Source: Rhizobium freirei PRF 81 (lineage in GTDB: Bacteria; Pseudomonadota; Alphaproteobacteria; Rhizobiales; Rhizobiaceae). From it: a stretch of DNA of 64,000 bases. The translations under genes and the position numbers were made by a program. Positions 61,097 through 64,000 of the stretch are shown piece by piece; the stretch's first letter is position 1, and each line of letters begins with the position of its first letter. A model generated the notes under the pieces. The model was not told where the DNA came from and ran no database searches. It saw only the letters and a program-made list of their open reading frames with translations. The stretch lies in the NCBI RefSeq assembly GCF_000359745.1, contig NZ_AQHN01000084.1, positions 540,002 through 604,001 of the forward strand, read 5' to 3'.

Positions 61097-62425
61097 ATGA
61101 GCTATCACAACCCGCTTACGCCGCCGCGCAAGTCCGCAACCTTCGATGATCACACGCTGGCCGAAATCCGCCGCGCCGCGGCGACGGGGATTTACGATAT
61201 TCGCGGTGCCGGCACCAAGCGCAAGGTGCCGCATTTCGACGACCTGCTTTTCCTGGGCGCGTCGATTTCTCGCTATCCGCTGGAAGGCTATCGTGAGAAA
61301 TGCGACACGACGGTCGTTCTCGGCAGCCGCTTTGCCAAGAAACCGATTACGCTCAAGACGCCGATCACCATCGCGGGCATGAGCTTCGGGGCCCTTTCCG
61401 GCAATGCCAAGGAGGCGCTCGGCCGCGGCGCCACGCTTGCGGGCACCTCCACGACGACCGGCGATGGCGGCATGACCAATGAGGAACGCGGCCATTCGCA
61501 GACGCTGGTCTATCAGTATCTTCCCTCGCGCTACGGCATGAATCCCAAGGATCTGCGCCGCGCCGATGCCATCGAAGTGGTGGTGGGGCAGGGGGCTAAG
61601 CCCGGCGGCGGCGGCATGCTGCTCGGCCAGAAGATTTCCGACCGTGTCGCCAACATGCGCAATCTGCCGAAAGGCATCGACCAGCGTTCGGCTTGCCGTC
61701 ACCCGGACTGGACCGGACCGGACGATCTTGAGATCAAGATCATGGAACTGCGCGAAATCACCGACTGGGAAAAGCCGATTTACGTCAAGGTCGGCGGTGC
61801 GCGCCCCTATTACGATACCGCCCTTGCCGTAAAGGCTGGTGCCGATGTCGTCGTCCTCGATGGCATGCAGGGCGGCACGGCCGCGACCCAGGATGTCTTT
61901 ATCGAAAATGTCGGCATGCCGACCCTTGCCTGTATTCGTCCCGCCGTTCAGGCGCTGCAGGATCTTGGCATGCACCGCAAGGTGCAACTGATCATCTCCG
62001 GCGGCATTCGTTCCGGCGCGGATGTAGCGAAAGCGCTCGCGCTCGGTGCCGATGCGGTTGCGATCGGCACGGCGGCACTGGTCGCCATCGGCGATAACGA
62101 TCCGCGCTGGGAGGAAGAGTACCAGAAGCTCGGTACGACAGCCGGCGCCTATGACGACTGGCATGAGGGCAAAGATCCTGCCGGCATCACGACGCAGGAT
62201 CCGGAGCTTTCAAAGCGGCTGGACCCGATCGTGGCTGGACGACGCCTTGCCAATTATCTCAAGGTGATGACGCTGGAAGCGCAGACGATTGCGCGTGCCT
62301 GCGGCAAGAATCATCTGCATAATCTCGAACCGGAGGACCTGTGCGCGCTGACGATGGAGGCCGCAGCCATGGCGCAGATCCCGCTTGCCGGCACGAACTG
62401 GTATCCGGGCAAGGGAGGCTACTAA
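61097..62425 (+). CDS. glxD: FMN-binding glutamate synthase domain protein, GlxD / N-methylglutamate synthase subunit C-like
   Basis: A 442-residue FMN-binding TIM barrel of the glutamate synthase family. It carries AGMSFGALSGNAKEALGRGA, NPKDLRRADAIEVVVGQGAK and the FMN phosphate site ISGGIRSGADVAKALALGAD. C-terminal cysteines (IARACGKNHLHNLEPEDLCA) match the 3Fe-4S region. It is the synthase subunit of the split complex. GGCGAAAGGGA precedes the ATG. A small hairpin separates it from the glutamine synthetase gene. Confidence 0.93.
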   Translation: MSYHNPLTPPRKSATFDDHTLAEIRRAAATGIYDIRGAGTKRKVPHFDDLLFLGASISRYPLEGYREKCDTTVVLGSRFAKKPITLKTPITIAGMSFGALSGNAKEALGRGATLAGTSTTTGDGGMTNEERGHSQTLVYQYLPSRYGMNPKDLRRADAIEVVVGQGAKPGGGGMLLGQKISDRVANMRNLPKGIDQRSACRHPDWTGPDDLEIKIMELREITDWEKPIYVKVGGARPYYDTALAVKAGADVVVLDGMQGGTAATQDVFIENVGMPTLACIRPAVQALQDLGMHRKVQLIISGGIRSGADVAKALALGADAVAIGTAALVAIGDNDPRWEEEYQKLGTTAGAYDDWHEGKDPAGITTQDPELSKRLDPIVAGRRLANYLKVMTLEAQTIARACGKNHLHNLEPEDLCALTMEAAAMAQIPLAGTNWYPGKGGY

Positions 62426-62442
62426 CCATCTGACTTGTCCGA

Positions 62443-62460
62443 CCGGGCCGAAGAGCCCGG
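62443..62460. other. Intercistronic hairpin
   Basis: CCGGGC and GCCCGG pair as a perfect 6-bp stem with a 6-base loop in the 87-base gap between glxD and the glutamine synthetase gene. No T-run follows, so it is probably not a terminator. Confidence 0.45.
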
Positions 62461-62512
62461 CGGCTGCATGCATAAATCGAAGTGTCTCTGAGAAATCCAA
62501 AGGGGAACGAGA

Positions 62513-63820
62513 ATGACACTGGATCTTGCTGCTTTTGCGAAAGACAAAGGCATCAAATATTTCATGATCAGTTATACGGATCTTTTTTCCGGGCAACGCG
62601 CCAAGCTGGTGCCTGCGCAAGCAATCGCCGGGATGCAGGAAGACGGCGCAGGCTTTGCCGGCTTCGCCACCTGGCTCGACATGACGCCCGCCCATCCCGA
62701 CCTGTTTGCCGTACCGGATGCTTCCTCCGTCATCCAGCTCCCATGGAAGAAGGATGTCGCCTGGGTCGCGGCGGATTGCATGATGGAAGGCGAGCTGGTC
62801 GCCCAGGCGCCGCGCAACGTCTTGAAGAAGCTCGTCAAGCAGGCCGAGGCGGAAGGCAAGCGCGTCAAGACCGGCGTCGAAGCCGAATTCTTCCTGATCA
62901 CGGCCGACGGCTCGAAGATTTCGGACGAATACGACACGGCGGAAAAGCCCTGCTATGACCAGCAGGCGGTCATGCGGCGGTATGACGTCATTGCCGAGAT
63001 CTGCGATTACATGCTGGAGCTCGGCTGGGGGGCCTATCAGAACGACCACGAGGATGCCAACGGCCAGTTCGAAATGAACTGGGAATTCGACGATGCCCTG
63101 AAGACGGCGGACAAGCACTCCTTCTTCAAGTTCATGGTCAAGTCGATCGCCGAAAAGCACGGCCTCAGAGCAACGTTCATGCCGAAGCCCTTCAAGGGCC
63201 TGACGGGCAACGGCTGCCATTGCCATATCTCCGTATGGAGCAATGACGGCAGGATCAATGTCTTTGCCGACAGAGAGGCGGAATTTGGCCTGTCGTCCGA
63301 GGGCAAGCATTTCCTCGGCGGCATCATGAAGCATGCCTCGTCGCTGGCAGCGATCACCAATCCGACGGTCAATTCCTACAAGCGCATCAATGCGCCGCGC
63401 ACCACGTCCGGAGCCACCTGGTCTCCCAATACCGTGACGTGGACCGGCAACAATCGCACCCATATGGTACGTGTGCCGGGTCCTGGCCGTTTCGAGCTGC
63501 GTCTGCCTGATGGGGCGGTCAATCCCTATCTGCTTCAGGCGATCATCATCGCTGCCGGCCTCGACGGCTTGCGCAATAGAGCCGATCCCGGACCTCATCA
63601 TGATATCGACATGTATGCGGAGGGGCATCTCGTGAAGAACGCGCCGCGCCTGCCGCTTAACCTACTCGATGCGCTCAGGGCCTATGACGAGGACGAGGGT
63701 CTGAAGCAGGCAATCGGCTCGGAGTTCTCCGAAGCCTATCTGAAGCTCAAGCACCAGGAATGGAACGCCTACTGCTCGCATTTCACGCAGTGGGAGCGCG
63801 ACAGCACGCTCGATATTTGA
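62513..63820 (+). CDS. glnT: Class III glutamine synthetase / gamma-glutamylmethylamide synthetase-like
   Basis: A 435-residue glutamine synthetase family protein. It has YTDLFSGQRAKLVPA (about 20), TGVEAEFFLI (Glu metal ligands), NDHEDANGQFEMNW, FMPKPFKGLTGNGCHCHISV and RVPGPGRFELRLPDGAVNPY. It ligates an amine to glutamate with ATP. Beside split glutamate synthase and sarcosine-oxidase-like subunits it may be GmaS, which uses methylamine in place of ammonia. GlnT of rhizobia is the same family, and sequence alone does not separate the two for me. Confidence 0.9.
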   Translation: MTLDLAAFAKDKGIKYFMISYTDLFSGQRAKLVPAQAIAGMQEDGAGFAGFATWLDMTPAHPDLFAVPDASSVIQLPWKKDVAWVAADCMMEGELVAQAPRNVLKKLVKQAEAEGKRVKTGVEAEFFLITADGSKISDEYDTAEKPCYDQQAVMRRYDVIAEICDYMLELGWGAYQNDHEDANGQFEMNWEFDDALKTADKHSFFKFMVKSIAEKHGLRATFMPKPFKGLTGNGCHCHISVWSNDGRINVFADREAEFGLSSEGKHFLGGIMKHASSLAAITNPTVNSYKRINAPRTTSGATWSPNTVTWTGNNRTHMVRVPGPGRFELRLPDGAVNPYLLQAIIIAAGLDGLRNRADPGPHHDIDMYAEGHLVKNAPRLPLNLLDALRAYDEDEGLKQAIGSEFSEAYLKLKHQEWNAYCSHFTQWERDSTLDI

Positions 63821-63855
63821 GTGCGCAGCGGAAAAATGCCTGAATTGACCCATGT

Positions 63856-63876
63856 GCCGGGGCGCGATCCCCCGGC
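63856..63876. other. Intercistronic hairpin
   Basis: GCCGGGG and CCCCGGC form a perfect 7-bp GC stem with a 7-base loop, 36 bases after the glutamine synthetase stop and 43 before purU. No T-run follows, so partial termination or mRNA processing are both possible. Confidence 0.45.
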
Positions 63877-63919
63877 GCAAGAGTGGAATTTTGGCCGCAG
63901 ACGGCGGAGGAAGACCGGC

Positions 63920-64000
63920 ATGAAGAACTACGTACTGACCGTATCCTGCAAATCGACCCGTGGCATCGTTGCCGCGATCACCGGCTATCTCGCCGACCAA
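63920..64000 (+). CDS. purU: Formyltetrahydrofolate deformylase, N-terminal part
   Basis: Only 27 codons are in the window: MKNYVLTVSCKSTRGIVAAI followed by TGYLADQ. This is the start of the ACT domain of PurU, which hydrolyses 10-formyl-THF to formate and THF. AGGAAGA precedes the ATG. Its place after the sox/glx/gln genes fits removal of C1 units from demethylation. Confidence 0.82.
   Translation, partial: MKNYVLTVSCKSTRGIVAAITGYLADQ

Noticed and set aside
60740..63628. Two long minus-strand frames opposite glxC, glxD and glnT
   Set aside because: Shadows caused by GC3 bias; the plus-strand genes explain the region fully.

Overview
This window reads as an alphaproteobacterial, most likely Rhizobium or close relative, replicon segment. 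The evidence is the high GC with strong GC3, a mosaic intergenic palindrome of the type common in Rhizobiaceae, the glx/sox/glnT/purU cluster, and an alternative terminal oxidase with two subunit-III genes. I see no rRNA, tRNA, CRISPR array, transposase or phage gene.

Layout. 1-2715 (minus): ROK regulator, M20 peptidase and the start of a sugar-type ABC binding protein, with a perfect palindrome upstream. 3223-12687: a divergent AraC regulator and a seven-gene plus-strand operon (SDR, thiolase, acyl-CoA dehydrogenase, E1alpha, E1beta, E2, E3) that fits isoleucine/branched-chain keto acid breakdown, lacking only an enoyl-CoA hydratase. 13159-20143: an accessory detoxification zone (two LysR regulators, SnoaL-like protein, MYG1-like protein, GST, DJ-1/PfpI protein, tautomerase, an SDR without its catalytic tyrosine) with three gene remnants (SDR start, PhzF C-terminus, GST N-terminus). 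20471-29957: a small secreted protein, an OmpR-type two-component pair, a DedA protein with a possible coupled mini-ORF, a NarL-type two-component pair bracketed by two Gly/Asn-rich secreted proteins, a PAP2 phosphatase and an SPW-repeat membrane protein. 30324-35370 (minus): cytochrome c plus cytochrome c oxidase subunits II, I, III, III and IV. 35855-38619: a small secreted protein, a 1 kb stretch without a clear gene, an unrecognised 328-residue protein, a strong hairpin and a short protein resembling only region 2 of an ECF sigma factor.

38924-49952 (minus) is the most unusual block. It holds two IolE-like TIM-barrel proteins, an MBL hydrolase, a pyruvate/indolepyruvate-decarboxylase-like enzyme, a GH15 glucoamylase-like enzyme, a GMC oxidoreductase, a VioB/RebD-type ferritin-like protein and an FAD-sorbitol-dehydrogenase-type small subunit. 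None of the last four shows an export signal, so I infer an intracellular carbohydrate-linked oxidation pathway that I cannot match to a described one. The part from about 45.2 to 50.6 kb looks more AT-rich than the rest.

50699-52246 is an adenylate cyclase with a zinc-ribbon-like segment and a hairpin touching its start codon. 52544-64000 is a divergent one-carbon/methylated-amine cluster: soxBDAG on the minus strand; glxA, an XRE-cupin regulator, glxBCD, a class III glutamine synthetase and the start of purU on the plus strand. Together these match either sarcosine oxidation or the N-methylglutamate route of methylamine use, with purU handling folate-bound C1 units.
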